DNA of 64,000 nucleotides from Enterococcus ureasiticus. GTDB lineage: Bacteria; Bacillota; Bacilli; Lactobacillales; Enterococcaceae. Both the position numbers and the translations under genes were made by a program. The notes under the pieces are model-generated. The model ran no database searches. It was not told where the DNA came from and saw only the letters and a list, made by a program, of their open reading frames with translations. Numbering within the stretch: the first letter of the stretch is position 1; the number at the start of each line of letters is the position of its first letter. Shown here in pieces: positions 17,598 through 27,119 of this stretch. The DNA lies in assembly GCF_001730285.1 (NCBI RefSeq), contig NZ_MIJZ01000001.1:682001-746000 (forward strand), written 5' to 3'.

Positions 17598-18615
17598 ATT
17601 TTTTACTACTTACACTTTCACGATACTCTATTTCATAAGGAATTATTCGACGAATACTGTTGTTTTGATCCTCTTTATTAATAATTTCAGTCAAAAGCTT
17701 TGCCGCTTCATATCCAATCTCTTCCATATCTTGAGCAACTGTTGTTAATCTAGGTGTCACGTAGGAAGCTAAAATGATATCATCAAAGCCAATGATCGAT
17801 ATGTCTTCTGGCACACGTTTGCCCATATCTTTGACTGCTCGCATCGCACCAATTGCCATAATATCACTTGCACAAAATAGTGCCGAAACCTCTTTATGAT
17901 TGCTTAACAAGTTTTTCGTTATCAAAAAGGTAATCTCTTCATCAAAATTAGCATATTGTACATAAGCTTCGTTGACAGAAATAGCATTTTCCTCCAGTGC
18001 TTTACGATATCCTTGTTCCCGTAATATGCTAACATTAGCATCCCGACTACCATTTATCATTCCAATATTTTGATGGCCTTGGCTAATTAAGTAATTCACG
18101 GCTTCTAAAGAAGCTGCTTCACTATCTATAGCTACTGTTCCTATTGCCGGATTGTCCACTACAACATCTATTAGCACTGTTGGCAAACTAGTTTCTTGAA
18201 TCTCATAATAATATGGATCAGTCATTTTTAGCCCCTGAATAACTGCTCCTGTAATATTATGCTCATTGCAAAATTGCCTAAATGTTTTAGATTCTTGCTT
18301 TTCTGTGCTGGTTCCATAAAAAACAAATTCAAAATCTGATTGTTCCGTAAATTTATACACGCCATTTAATACTTCCATCGGCATTGTTGATTTCCTATTA
18401 AAATTAAGCTCATTCAAAATCAAAGCAATGGTTTGCTGCTTTTTGGAAGACAAGGTTCTGGCAGCCATGTTCGGTGTATAATCCAGCCTTTTAGCAACTT
18501 CAAAGATTTTTTCTTTTGTCTCTTCATTTACATCTGTATAACCATTGAAAACCTTTGAGACTGTTGCAATTGAAACTCCAGCAGTTTTAGCCACATCGCG
18601 AATGGTTGCACGCAT
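17596..18615 (-). CDS. LacI-family regulator of the GH65/ABC sugar operon
   Basis: 339 residues. The N-terminal helix-turn-helix TIRDVAKTAGVSIATVSKVFNG is followed by the hinge helix (YTPNMAARTLSS). A periplasmic-binding-like sugar domain follows. It is the last gene of the operon, 16 bases after the 709-residue GH65 gene. Three LacI-type palindromes (CTAAAACGTTTTAG and relatives) lie at the regulon promoters and are its likely operators. The effector is probably an oligosaccharide or sugar phosphate from the pathway. Confidence 0.92.
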   Translation of the reverse strand: MRATIRDVAKTAGVSIATVSKVFNGYTDVNEETKEKIFEVAKRLDYTPNMAARTLSSKKQQTIALILNELNFNRKSTMPMEVLNGVYKFTEQSDFEFVFYGTSTEKQESKTFRQFCNEHNITGAVIQGLKMTDPYYYEIQETSLPTVLIDVVVDNPAIGTVAIDSEAASLEAVNYLISQGHQNIGMINGSRDANVSILREQGYRKALEENAISVNEAYVQYANFDEEITFLITKNLLSNHKEVSALFCASDIMAIGAMRAVKDMGKRVPEDISIIGFDDIILASYVTPRLTTVAQDMEEIGYEAAKLLTEIINKEDQNNSIRRIIPYEIEYRESVSSKK

Positions 18616-18631
18616 CTTTCTCGCCTCCTTT

Positions 18632-20761
18632 TTAGTTGATAAGCACTTCTTTCTCTGTGATGGTCAACGTATAGTTAGAATCAGGAATTAAAATACATTT
18701 TATTGTTTCTTGTGTTAGAATCACTTCGATCCGTTCCCTTTTAAAGAAAATTTGAAATCGAAGTTCTTTGATTTTTTCAGGTAAATGATTAGTCAGTTTA
18801 AGCCCTCGATCATATCGTAAACCTGCAAATCCATAAATCAAACTTAACCAGCTACCACCCATATTAGCTGCATGTACTCCATCTGCAGCATTTCCTTGCA
18901 AATCGGTCAAATCCATTAAAGCTGTGTCCATAAAATAATTGTAAGCTTTGTCTTTTTGACCTGTTCGGCTTGCCATAACGCTGAAAATTGAGCGTGATAA
19001 TGAAGAATCGTGAGTGGTCAATTGCTCATAGTAAGCATAATCTCTCATTAATTGATCTTTAGAAAAGTCATCTGTAAAAAGCATCTCTGCCAAAATAGTG
19101 TCAGCTTGTTTACAGACTTGATATTTGTAAATAACCATTGGGTGATAGTGTAATAATAAAGGATAGTTTTCTTTTGGTGTATTTGCGAAATCCCAAAAAG
19201 CTTGATCCATAAAACCATCATCTTGTTTAGTAATTTCCATATCTTGATTATACCCTAAATACATGAGATCAGCTGCTTTTTTCCACTTTTTCCGCTCCGC
19301 TTCAAATAGCCCAAATCTTTTAGAAAGTTCAACTGCATAGCGCAAATTATTTTGTGCCATTTTATTTGTATAATAATTATTATTTACCAACGCGCTGTAT
19401 TCGTCAGGTCCAGTGACGCCATTAATACAAAATACTTGTTCTCCATCTTTTTTAAGGAAATCACCAAAACTTAACCAAAATTTAGCTGTTTCAAAAACGA
19501 CGTCACACCCTTTTTGTTTGATAAACGTTTGGTCACCAGTAACATGTTCATATAGTTGAAATCCATACACAATATCAGCATTTATATGAACTTGAGCAGT
19601 ACCGGCAGGATAATAAGCACTCGTTTCGTGCCCGTCAATCGTCCGCCAAGCAAATAAAGCTCCTTCTTGATTCAATACCTTTGCACGAGCTTTGGCATGT
19701 TCTAAAACACTCCAGCGATAGGTTAGCAATTTTTTGGCGCTTTCTGGCTGTGTATAGATGAAAAATGGCAACATGTACATTTCTGTATCCCAAAAATAAT
19801 GTCCCTCATAACCTTCACCTGTTAATCCCTTTGCAGGAAAGTTCGTTCGTCCATCTCGACCAGCACCTTGATTTAAATGAAAAAGATTAAACCGAATGCC
19901 CTTTTGTAAAAAATCATCTCCTTTTATTTGAATATCACTAGCTGCCCAAAACTTGGAATAGGCAAGCTTTTGTTCTTCTATAAGAGATTCATAATCAGCA
20001 ACATCACATTCAAATGAATTTAGTGAATCCTCAGACACATTTTTTATCGAACCAATTTGAAAAATGGACACAAGACAATCCTTTTTACCTATAAAAATAT
20101 CCTCATTGATAATTTGTTTAATGGCAAGTTTTTTTTGGCTATTTTTTGTGGTAATTCGATAAATATCCTTCTTTTGTTCAATTAACAGATCTTGCTTTTT
20201 GCTCACTACACGTGGATCATCGTTATCATTTGTGACTTTTCCTTTTTGAAATAGTGTATGCGAAAGATAGACTGGCTCCTCAAAATTCTGTTTCACAAGC
20301 TCATATTTGCAAACAAATAATTCATGACGAACGATTGATGCAAATGAAGTTATTTTAAGTTCAAATGATTTTCCTTTTGGTGTTTTTACTGCATAATTTT
20401 CGTACAAAATCCCTTCTTTCATATCTAGTTGACGCATTATTAATTCTATTTGCCATTCTTCTTTTGCTGAATTTTCCATCCCTATGCGTAGAATCACACC
20501 ACGAAGATTAGGTAATTTGCAGATAGTCTGATGTTTCTTTGCATACCCGTGCGCCCATTCGCCATATTGAATCTCTTCAGTTTCAAAAAATCCATTTACA
20601 AATAAGCCTGGATTGCCATCGTAATAATGATTCACTTTTAAAGGATTTCCTGCTCGGATACCGAATTTACCATTTCCTAAAGCAAATAAGGTTTCTAAAT
20701 ACTCTGGATTGCGATTAGGTACTTCAGTGGCATCCAGAATAAACTCTTTATTTTTCTCCAT
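18632..20761 (-). CDS. Glycoside hydrolase family 65 phosphorylase, 709 aa
   Basis: An inverting alpha-glucoside phosphorylase of family GH65. The N-terminal beta-sandwich (1-260) is followed by the (alpha/alpha)6 barrel. The barrel has FPAKGLTGEGYEGHYFWDTE and the catalytic acid in VTGPDEYSAL. HYHPMVIYKYQVCKQAD and LTTHDSSLS carry the phosphate-site residues. Family members split maltose, kojibiose, nigerose or trehalose (-phosphate) into glucose and beta-glucose-1-phosphate. The exact disaccharide cannot be read off. It overlaps the permease gene by 14 bases and is the second GH65 in the operon. Confidence 0.9.
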   Translation of the reverse strand: MEKNKEFILDATEVPNRNPEYLETLFALGNGKFGIRAGNPLKVNHYYDGNPGLFVNGFFETEEIQYGEWAHGYAKKHQTICKLPNLRGVILRIGMENSAKEEWQIELIMRQLDMKEGILYENYAVKTPKGKSFELKITSFASIVRHELFVCKYELVKQNFEEPVYLSHTLFQKGKVTNDNDDPRVVSKKQDLLIEQKKDIYRITTKNSQKKLAIKQIINEDIFIGKKDCLVSIFQIGSIKNVSEDSLNSFECDVADYESLIEEQKLAYSKFWAASDIQIKGDDFLQKGIRFNLFHLNQGAGRDGRTNFPAKGLTGEGYEGHYFWDTEMYMLPFFIYTQPESAKKLLTYRWSVLEHAKARAKVLNQEGALFAWRTIDGHETSAYYPAGTAQVHINADIVYGFQLYEHVTGDQTFIKQKGCDVVFETAKFWLSFGDFLKKDGEQVFCINGVTGPDEYSALVNNNYYTNKMAQNNLRYAVELSKRFGLFEAERKKWKKAADLMYLGYNQDMEITKQDDGFMDQAFWDFANTPKENYPLLLHYHPMVIYKYQVCKQADTILAEMLFTDDFSKDQLMRDYAYYEQLTTHDSSLSRSIFSVMASRTGQKDKAYNYFMDTALMDLTDLQGNAADGVHAANMGGSWLSLIYGFAGLRYDRGLKLTNHLPEKIKELRFQIFFKRERIEVILTQETIKCILIPDSNYTLTITEKEVLIN

Positions 20762-21584
20762 CCATTCTCACTCCCTGCAAGAAATACTGATTAAAGACTA
20801 GATATAAGATAATGATTGGAATAATCGTAATTACACTCGCAGCCATTGTCTGATCCCAGCGAACGCCGCCATTTTGACTTTGAAATGTTTGCAACCCTAG
20901 CGTTAAAGTGTATTTACTAGGTGTGCTTAAATAAAGCATTGGTTTCATAAATTCATTCCAAAAGCCCATAAAAATAAACACTGCTTGAGTCGCAATCGAT
21001 GGCTTAGCTAACGGCATTACAATTCTAAAGAATGTCTGAAACCTTCCCAATCCGTCTATCGACGCTGCTTCTTCTACATCTTTTGGGAAAGACAAAAAGA
21101 ATTGACGCATCATAAAAATATTTCCGATATTGATTGCTGCTGGCAAAATCAAAGCAGAAAAGCTATCTAATAGACCAAGATTCATTAGAATCAAATAATT
21201 TGGAATCAGCAACACTTGAGCAGGTACCATCATTAGTGCTAAAAAACCATAGTAAATTCGTTGACGCCCTGGGAAATTTAATCGAGCCAAAGCATATCCT
21301 GCCATTGTGTTTAAAAGAATGTTGATTGCTGTACCAATTACTGAAATTATGACTGAATTGATAAACCAGCGTGTAAATAACGAAGACCGTCCTAATACGT
21401 ACTGATAATTCCCTAAAGTAAAACGCTGTGGAATTAAACTTAAATCACCTGATACAATTTCTTTTAAAGGCTTAAATGAGGCTGCAATTGCCCAGATAAA
21501 TGGATAAAAAGTTCCGACTGCATAAATGATCAATAGTGCATATAGTACGCCTTTTAGAATTTTTTCTTTCTTTGTCGCTTTCAT
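20748..21584 (-). CDS. Sugar ABC transporter permease, MalG type
   Basis: 278 residues with six membrane helices. The EAA loop is EEAASIDGLGRFQTFFRIVMPLAKP, the contact site for the ATPase. It has the family-typical start TFYPFIWAIAASFKP. It forms the translocation pore with the upstream permease, two bases away. No ATPase gene is in the operon, so a shared MsmK/MalK-type ATPase encoded elsewhere probably powers it. Confidence 0.92.
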   Translation of the reverse strand: MKATKKEKILKGVLYALLIIYAVGTFYPFIWAIAASFKPLKEIVSGDLSLIPQRFTLGNYQYVLGRSSLFTRWFINSVIISVIGTAINILLNTMAGYALARLNFPGRQRIYYGFLALMMVPAQVLLIPNYLILMNLGLLDSFSALILPAAINIGNIFMMRQFFLSFPKDVEEAASIDGLGRFQTFFRIVMPLAKPSIATQAVFIFMGFWNEFMKPMLYLSTPSKYTLTLGLQTFQSQNGGVRWDQTMAASVITIIPIIILYLVFNQYFLQGVRMDGEK

Positions 21585-21586
21585 AG

Positions 21587-22498
21587 TTACCTCCCACCGT
21601 TTAATTTTTCAGCCAAACGAGATGCAATAAAAATAATGATCGCTAAAACAATCGCCAAAGCAGCCGCATAGCCCATTGTATTCATCTGCCCAAATGCATA
21701 CTGATAAATCATTAATGAAATGGTCAACGTCGAATTATTCGGCCCGCCAGATCCATTTGAAAAAATGTATGCCTGATCAAACAGTTGAAAGGTTCCAATG
21801 ATTCCTGTTAACAACACATATGTCGTAATGGGTCTTAAGTAAGGAATCGTGATATAGCGCAATTTATCAATCGCCGTAGCACCATCCACCGATGCGGCTT
21901 CATACAATGTTGCTGGTAGATCAACTAAAGATGCCAAATAGATCGTCATATAATACGGAACTGTAGACCAAATATTCATCACCATAATGACTTTTAATGC
22001 ATATGCTGGTTCTTGTAAAAAATTAATTGGTTCATTATATAGACCTAAGTTCATGAAAAATCCATTTACAGGTCCATAAACATTGAAGATAAACATAAAA
22101 ATGATTGTCAAAGCTGAACTAGAGGTCAACGTCGGCAAAAAATAAACCATGCGAAACATCTTTTTCCCCTTGATTCCTTTACTACTTAGAATGTACGCTA
22201 TAATCAATGCAAAAAGGGTTTGTAATGGAACCACGATAAAAGCAAACGTTGCTGTATTTTTGAGAGCAATCAATGCTTTTTTATCTTGAAAAATACGTAA
22301 ATAGTTATCCACCCCTTTAAAAGAATATGTACCGGAATACAAATTCACATCATTAAAGGAAAGATACACTGCAAATAATATTGCTAAAACAAAGAAAATT
22401 GAAACCACAATAATCGCTGGTGCTAGAAAAAACCAAGCTTGGCGAATCTCTTGCACCTGCGACTTAGTCTTTTTAGTTTTTATTTTTGACATTTCCAT
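21587..22498 (-). CDS. Sugar ABC transporter permease, MalF type
   Basis: 303 residues with six helices. The EAA loop is YEAASVDGATAIDKLRYITIPYLRP. The start follows AAGGAGG with six bases between; a second ATG is two codons in. It partners the MalG-type permease and the upstream lipoprotein. A stem-loop between the binding-protein gene and this gene may lower its expression relative to the binding protein. Confidence 0.92.
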   Translation of the reverse strand: MEMSKIKTKKTKSQVQEIRQAWFFLAPAIIVVSIFFVLAILFAVYLSFNDVNLYSGTYSFKGVDNYLRIFQDKKALIALKNTATFAFIVVPLQTLFALIIAYILSSKGIKGKKMFRMVYFLPTLTSSSALTIIFMFIFNVYGPVNGFFMNLGLYNEPINFLQEPAYALKVIMVMNIWSTVPYYMTIYLASLVDLPATLYEAASVDGATAIDKLRYITIPYLRPITTYVLLTGIIGTFQLFDQAYIFSNGSGGPNNSTLTISLMIYQYAFGQMNTMGYAAALAIVLAIIIFIASRLAEKLNGGR

Positions 22499-22527
22499 AA
22501 GATGCCTCCTTTTTGAAATGCAACAAT

Positions 22528-22572
22528 GGCTGAAACAAAAATGAACAGCTGTTGACTCTTTTTGTTTCAGCC
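22528..22572 (-). terminator. Intra-operon stem-loop after the binding-protein gene
   Basis: GGCTGAAACAAAAA (22528-22541) pairs exactly with TTTTTGTTTCAGCC (22559-22572). It lies 17 bases after the binding-protein stop and 29 bases before the permease start. This position is classic for partial termination or mRNA stabilisation, giving excess binding protein. Confidence 0.75.
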
Positions 22573-22589
22573 TCGATTATCAGAAAAAC

Positions 22590-23870
22590 TTACTGTGCAT
22601 CAATATCCGCATTCGCTTGTTCATCCGCTTGTTTCATGGCTTTTTCAAAACTTTCACTTCCATTTATAGCTTCAGGTAAAAAGTTTTCATAAGACTTGCG
22701 GATCGTATCAAGTGTTACCCCATCTTGCCAAACAGTAGCATAATCCCAAGCATCTAAATGAATTTTCAAATCAGGATTATCAGTGATTTTAGCCGCCTCA
22801 GCTACATCTTCTCGGCTCGGTAATGTTCCAGTTCCTTCTACCCAATTTTTCATACCGTCTTTACTTGTAGCATATTCAATCCACTTGTCCGCCAACTCTG
22901 GTTGCTTCGTGCCTGAATATTTTCCCCAGCCAACTGAAAACATCATTGATCCTTTTGTTCCTTTATAGGTTGGCATTTCTTTTACAGCAAATGGAATATC
23001 TGAAAACTCTGTTTTCAATGTTTGATACACCCAGTTTCCTTCATCCATAATCGCTACTTTCCCCGTTCCAAATGCTTCTCCATTCCAACCAGTGCCAACA
23101 TCTTTTGGTGATACTACAGCCTTTGTATCAACTAATTCTTTTAAGATCGTTAAGTTTTCAACGACTTTTTTGTTTGCCAGATCAGAACGACCATCTTTTT
23201 TTATCGGTTGGGCGTCATCACGGATTGCCAACTGATAATTACGGGATAATTCTGGCGTATAACTCATTGCAAAAACTTTACCTGCACCATAAGCTTCATC
23301 GATTTTCTTTTGAAAACCTGGTAACCATGTTACGTATTCCTCATACGAACTTGGAACATCATCCACAGAAACGCCAGCTTTTTCAAAAATTTCTGTATTT
23401 AAATACAACGCTAATGTCGACATATCTTTAGGTACAGCATATAAGTCTCCATCGGTTGAGAAAGTTTTAATTAAACTATCGTAAAACTTATCTGAATCAA
23501 ATTTTTTAGCATCAAGTTTTTCAAGCATGCCATTTTGAGAGAAGAACGGATACATTTGTGAATCGACATAAAAAACATCCGGAGCTGTTTTTCCGACCAT
23601 GTCAGCTTGAATCTGAGTATTATAGTCTGTATACACTTTCTTTTCGATTTTCGCCCCTGTATCTTTTTCAAATGTTTGGATCATTTTATCTAAGGAAACT
23701 TCTTCTGCTTCATTACCACCCCAGACACCGATCGTCAATTTTTCTCCAGTAAAATCCGTTTTGTTTCCATCAGTATTACTAGAACTCTTTCCTCCATTCC
23801 CACATGCTACAAGCATTACTGACGCAATAAATACAACCCCGCTACCTACTATTTTTTTCCACGTTTTCAT
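22590..23870 (-). CDS. Sugar-binding lipoprotein of the ABC importer
   Basis: 426 residues. The signal peptide ends with the lipobox LVAC (Cys about residue 23) and then a Gly/Ser/Asn linker. The mature part has extracellular solute-binding protein family 1 features: LTIGVWGG, APDVFYVDSQ, FGTGKVAIMDEGNW and PTYKGTKGSMMFSVGW. It captures the oligosaccharide and delivers it to the two permeases. It overlaps the 780-residue GH65 gene by four bases. Confidence 0.92.
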   Translation of the reverse strand: MKTWKKIVGSGVVFIASVMLVACGNGGKSSSNTDGNKTDFTGEKLTIGVWGGNEAEEVSLDKMIQTFEKDTGAKIEKKVYTDYNTQIQADMVGKTAPDVFYVDSQMYPFFSQNGMLEKLDAKKFDSDKFYDSLIKTFSTDGDLYAVPKDMSTLALYLNTEIFEKAGVSVDDVPSSYEEYVTWLPGFQKKIDEAYGAGKVFAMSYTPELSRNYQLAIRDDAQPIKKDGRSDLANKKVVENLTILKELVDTKAVVSPKDVGTGWNGEAFGTGKVAIMDEGNWVYQTLKTEFSDIPFAVKEMPTYKGTKGSMMFSVGWGKYSGTKQPELADKWIEYATSKDGMKNWVEGTGTLPSREDVAEAAKITDNPDLKIHLDAWDYATVWQDGVTLDTIRKSYENFLPEAINGSESFEKAMKQADEQANADIDAQ

Positions 23871-26209
23871 CTTTGTACCTCCTGTATAGTCATTATTTTT
23901 TCTTCTTTCAATGTATATGTGTTACCAAATGATTCAATCACAACTTCATTTGACCCATGATTGATCACCGTAATTTTCTCATGAGTTACCTCTACGGTCA
24001 GAGGATTATTCTTCCAGATGATTCCAAACGAGAGATGATCCCAAGCTTTTGGTAAATGCGGTTCAATACGTAATTTTCCGTCTAAACAACGGACACCACC
24101 ATAACCAAAAACAATCATTTGCCAAATGCCCCCTAATGAAGCAGCATGAATACCTTCATTTGAAGAGAACATATTTTCACCCATATCGATATTTAAAGCT
24201 TTGTTAAATAATTCGTATGACTCTTCTAGTTTGCCTAAATCAGCAGCTAAAATAGCATGGGTAGATAAAGAAAGAGATGAATCATGCAATGTTTTTGGTT
24301 CATAGTAGTTCCAATTGATTAATTTTTCTTCTTTCGGGAATAGATCTTCTAATAAGAAAAGTAATAGTAAAACATCGGCTTGTTTTGTTACTTGTAAATT
24401 ATTGACTTGATCCAAATTATATTCATGAAATAACGTACCAACATGCGGACTATTTTTGTATTTTGTTAAATCAATGACTGGTTTTGATAAGTACGTATCA
24501 TCTTGGGGTAACACGTTTTCCTGATTTGGTTGTGGTAGATAGACCTTATTCACTTTTTCTTGCCATTCTTGATACACTCGTGTCAGATCTAACTTATCAT
24601 TTAATTGATTGAATAATTTTAGATCGTTCTCTTTTAACTCCTCATAAAGCTTCATTGCCAACTTAATATTCCAGCAAGCTGTGTAGTTGGTAAACGCATT
24701 ATTATCAACATGCTCTTTATATTCATCTGGCCCAACTACTTCTAAAATCTCATAACGTTGATTTGCTTCTTGCCATTGTAAACGACTTGCCCAAAATTTC
24801 GCTGTATCAAAAATTACTTCGTATCCTTTTTCTCGAGCAAAATTTGTATTTCCTGTAACATCTATAAATTGTTTCATCCCGATTGCAACATCACTCGTAA
24901 TATGTTGCTCAATAAAACCAGACCAAATCTTTGTTGGTTTTCCTGTGATAATATCGGCTGCTCCCCAGACTGGTGTTGTTTCTCCATCATCTGGCCAAGC
25001 CGCTTCCCAAGGAAACTGAGCTCCTTCAAATCCATTTTCAGATGCCTTTTTATGTGCTCCTTCCAGCCCAAGATAACGATAGGTCACTAATTTTTCGGCA
25101 ATTTCTGGATGAGTAAAAGTGAAATACGGTAACATAAATATTTCTGTATCCCAGAAAGTATGCCCTTTATACCCTTCGCCTGAAAGTCCTTTTGCACCAA
25201 TATTCATTCGTTCGTCATGCGCTGGAGTCATCACATGTAGATGATATTTTGCAAAATTTATTGCTAGCTGATCTTTGAAGTTTTTAGAATTAATTGAAAT
25301 TGGTAAAACTGACCAAACTTGTTCATTCCAAGCATTCTTCGATGCTTTGTATAGCGCTTGATAGCCGGCTTCTTGTGCTAGTTTTAGTTCATCTAAGGCA
25401 TTATTTTTCATTGCTTCTAACGTTTTTCCACTTGTCTTTAAGTCAATACTTGTATGAATGGATGAGATTTTTTCGATCGTTACGGTTTCATTTCGAACAA
25501 GATTCAACCAATAGCGATTATAAATTTTGCGACGTCCCATCTCAATTCGTTTTTTTGTCTTTTCATAAATGTCTTGTTCTTTTTTTATTTTATGAACCGT
25601 TGATAAAACAAAGAAAATGTTTGATTGACTCGTATATGGCATCATTTGCATGTATTTGCCTTCAGATAATGCTTTATCGCCTTCAGTAAAATGCTGAGAG
25701 CCACTATTTGTGACTTGTCCATTAATACCCGATGTAACTTCTATGGTCAAAGGAACACCTAAGTTTTCTATTTCAACTTTTTGAGCAATTAAATGCTTAT
25801 TTGAAAATGAAGCAAATCGTTTAAAGATAAACTTAGCCTTAATATCCTTATATGCCCAAATAAAAGAACGAATCAATTCACCTGTTTTTAGATTTAGGTT
25901 ACGCTCGTATTCGCTGACAGATCCTTTCGTTAAATCTAAACGATGGTTGTTCAATCGAAACTCCATACCAATTAAATCAGGTACATTAGGTAGCTCAGTT
26001 ACTTCGTTGTCATCAAATTTATTAAATGTTCCTGCGACAAACGTATTTCTTGTTTCTCCAACATACGATTCTTCAGTAGTGGAGCGAACTCCTAAATAAC
26101 CATTTCCCAGACACATGATTGTTTCAGCTTTTCCTAACCAATCTGTTTTGAAGGCTTGTTCTCCAATCACCCATTGATCATTTTCAAAATATTTCATTCC
26201 AGTTTCCAT
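23867..26209 (-). CDS. Glycoside hydrolase family 65 phosphorylase, 780 aa
   Basis: 780 residues, typical of maltose/kojibiose phosphorylases. CLGNGYLGVRSTTEE is near the N-terminus. GAKGLSGEGYKGHTFWDTE opens the barrel, VVGPDEYKEHVDNNAFTN holds the catalytic Glu, and TKQADVLLLLFLL and LHDSSLSLS follow. It should phosphorolyse an alpha-glucobiose to glucose plus beta-glucose-1-phosphate, the substrate of the divergent beta-phosphoglucomutase. GGGGGAAATT precedes the ATG. A LacI-type half operator lies just upstream (26223-26236), allowing separate control from the two membrane-protein genes before it. Confidence 0.92.
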   Translation of the reverse strand: METGMKYFENDQWVIGEQAFKTDWLGKAETIMCLGNGYLGVRSTTEESYVGETRNTFVAGTFNKFDDNEVTELPNVPDLIGMEFRLNNHRLDLTKGSVSEYERNLNLKTGELIRSFIWAYKDIKAKFIFKRFASFSNKHLIAQKVEIENLGVPLTIEVTSGINGQVTNSGSQHFTEGDKALSEGKYMQMMPYTSQSNIFFVLSTVHKIKKEQDIYEKTKKRIEMGRRKIYNRYWLNLVRNETVTIEKISSIHTSIDLKTSGKTLEAMKNNALDELKLAQEAGYQALYKASKNAWNEQVWSVLPISINSKNFKDQLAINFAKYHLHVMTPAHDERMNIGAKGLSGEGYKGHTFWDTEIFMLPYFTFTHPEIAEKLVTYRYLGLEGAHKKASENGFEGAQFPWEAAWPDDGETTPVWGAADIITGKPTKIWSGFIEQHITSDVAIGMKQFIDVTGNTNFAREKGYEVIFDTAKFWASRLQWQEANQRYEILEVVGPDEYKEHVDNNAFTNYTACWNIKLAMKLYEELKENDLKLFNQLNDKLDLTRVYQEWQEKVNKVYLPQPNQENVLPQDDTYLSKPVIDLTKYKNSPHVGTLFHEYNLDQVNNLQVTKQADVLLLLFLLEDLFPKEEKLINWNYYEPKTLHDSSLSLSTHAILAADLGKLEESYELFNKALNIDMGENMFSSNEGIHAASLGGIWQMIVFGYGGVRCLDGKLRIEPHLPKAWDHLSFGIIWKNNPLTVEVTHEKITVINHGSNEVVIESFGNTYTLKEEKIMTIQEVQR

Positions 26210-26222
26210 AATTTCCCCCTAA

Positions 26223-26236
26223 AGAAAACGTTTTAG
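26223..26236 (-). promoter_or_regulatory. Candidate LacI-type operator before the 780-aa GH65 gene
   Basis: AGAAAACGTTTTAG matches 12 of 14 positions of the perfect palindrome at 27094-27107. It lies 14 bases before the start codon. No clear promoter was seen next to it. Confidence 0.55.
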
Positions 26237-26252
26237 TTTTACTGCAAAAAAA

Positions 26253-26546
26253 TTAACTATAAAAATAGTGATTAGAACGGAAGATTGCAAAAACTCCACC
26301 CAATAAATATGAACCAATCACGAGTATTGCTGCCGCTTCAATAACGAAAAGTCCAATCCATAAATGAACGATACCGAATAGAAGATATGCCCGAATTAAG
26401 TAACGTACATCGTATTTATCTTTGTAAAACCAAGTTAACAAATAACCAACACCTACGGCCGCAACAATCAACAAAATCAAATGTTCTGTATTAATCTGGG
26501 CAATCGGATTATCTGACAATACTTCATCTAGTGAGCCGTTTTTCAT
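26253..26546 (-). CDS. Small membrane protein of unknown function, 97 aa
   Basis: Three hydrophobic segments follow a short polar N-terminus (MKNGSLDEVLSDNP). I do not recognise a family. It overlaps the RDD-family gene upstream by 23 bases and lies 43 bases before the 780-residue GH65 gene, so it is part of the sugar operon. A membrane accessory or sensor role is possible but unsupported. Confidence 0.7.
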   Translation of the reverse strand: MKNGSLDEVLSDNPIAQINTEHLILLIVAAVGVGYLLTWFYKDKYDVRYLIRAYLLFGIVHLWIGLFVIEAAAILVIGSYLLGGVFAIFRSNHYFYS

Positions 26547-26958
26547 AAAAGTCTTCCCTTTCCAACTTCAGCTTTTCATTATCTAATAATACTTGACTTT
26601 TACCAATCCAATCATGAATTGTTCTACCAAAAATTAGACTGGTAATAAAACTGATTCCTATAAAAAAAATACCTATGTTAGGTAAAAAATATAGTAACTT
26701 AGCAACTTCACGAATCCCTAAATGTAATGCACCGCCATCTTCAGTATAAACGGACAGACGAGCAAAATATTTACCAATCGTTTTACCATGAAATGATGTA
26801 ATTGAAACGACACTATAAACTGCAAACAACAATTGAGGTAATAAATTATAAACTACTCCATTGACTTCCAACACAGTCAATACCATATAACTAGGAAGGA
26901 TAATCAATAGCAAATCAATAACACCTGCTAATCCTCTCAATATCATCTTACTTCTCAT
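26524..26958 (-). CDS. RDD-family membrane protein
   Basis: 144 residues with three to four membrane helices. The motif GLAGVIDLLLIILPS near the N-terminus, and HGKTIGKYFARLSVYTEDG in the middle, are the RDD signature (R..D near the first helix, GKTIGK). RDD proteins are of uncertain function; some transport ions or compatible solutes. It is first in the sugar operon, preceded by AGGAGG and by the promoter with cre- and LacI-like sites. Confidence 0.82.
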   Translation of the reverse strand: MRSKMILRGLAGVIDLLLIILPSYMVLTVLEVNGVVYNLLPQLLFAVYSVVSITSFHGKTIGKYFARLSVYTEDGGALHLGIREVAKLLYFLPNIGIFFIGISFITSLIFGRTIHDWIGKSQVLLDNEKLKLEREDFYEKRLTR

Positions 26959-26979
26959 AAAAAACCACCTCCTTTTTCA

Positions 26980-27041
26980 CGAAAACCTTTTCGATATAAT
27001 TGGATAATATCAGATAAACTTCATGTAATCAAGCGTTTTCA
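26980..27041 (-). promoter_or_regulatory. Sugar operon promoter with cre-like and LacI-like sites
   Basis: On the minus strand TTGATT (27032-27027), 17 bases, TATTAT (27009-27004). TGAAAACGCTTGAT (27041-27028) overlaps the -35 box and fits 12 of 14 positions of the CcpA cre consensus. CGAAAACCTTTTCG (26980-26993), palindromic except at its centre, lies downstream of the -10 box and suits the operon's LacI-type repressor. Confidence 0.75.
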
Positions 27042-27050
27042 AAAAAATAA

Positions 27051-27107
27051 TTGCTTTTATTTTTAGATTAAACTATACTATTAGACGAATTAACTAAAAC
27101 GTTTTAG
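27051..27107 (+). promoter_or_regulatory. pgmB promoter and perfect LacI-type operator
   Basis: TTGCTT (27051-27056), 17 bases, TATACT (27074-27079). The 14-bp perfect palindrome CTAAAACGTTTTAG (27094-27107) covers the early transcribed region, immediately before the ribosome site. Confidence 0.8.
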
Positions 27108-27119
27108 GAGTGATAAATA

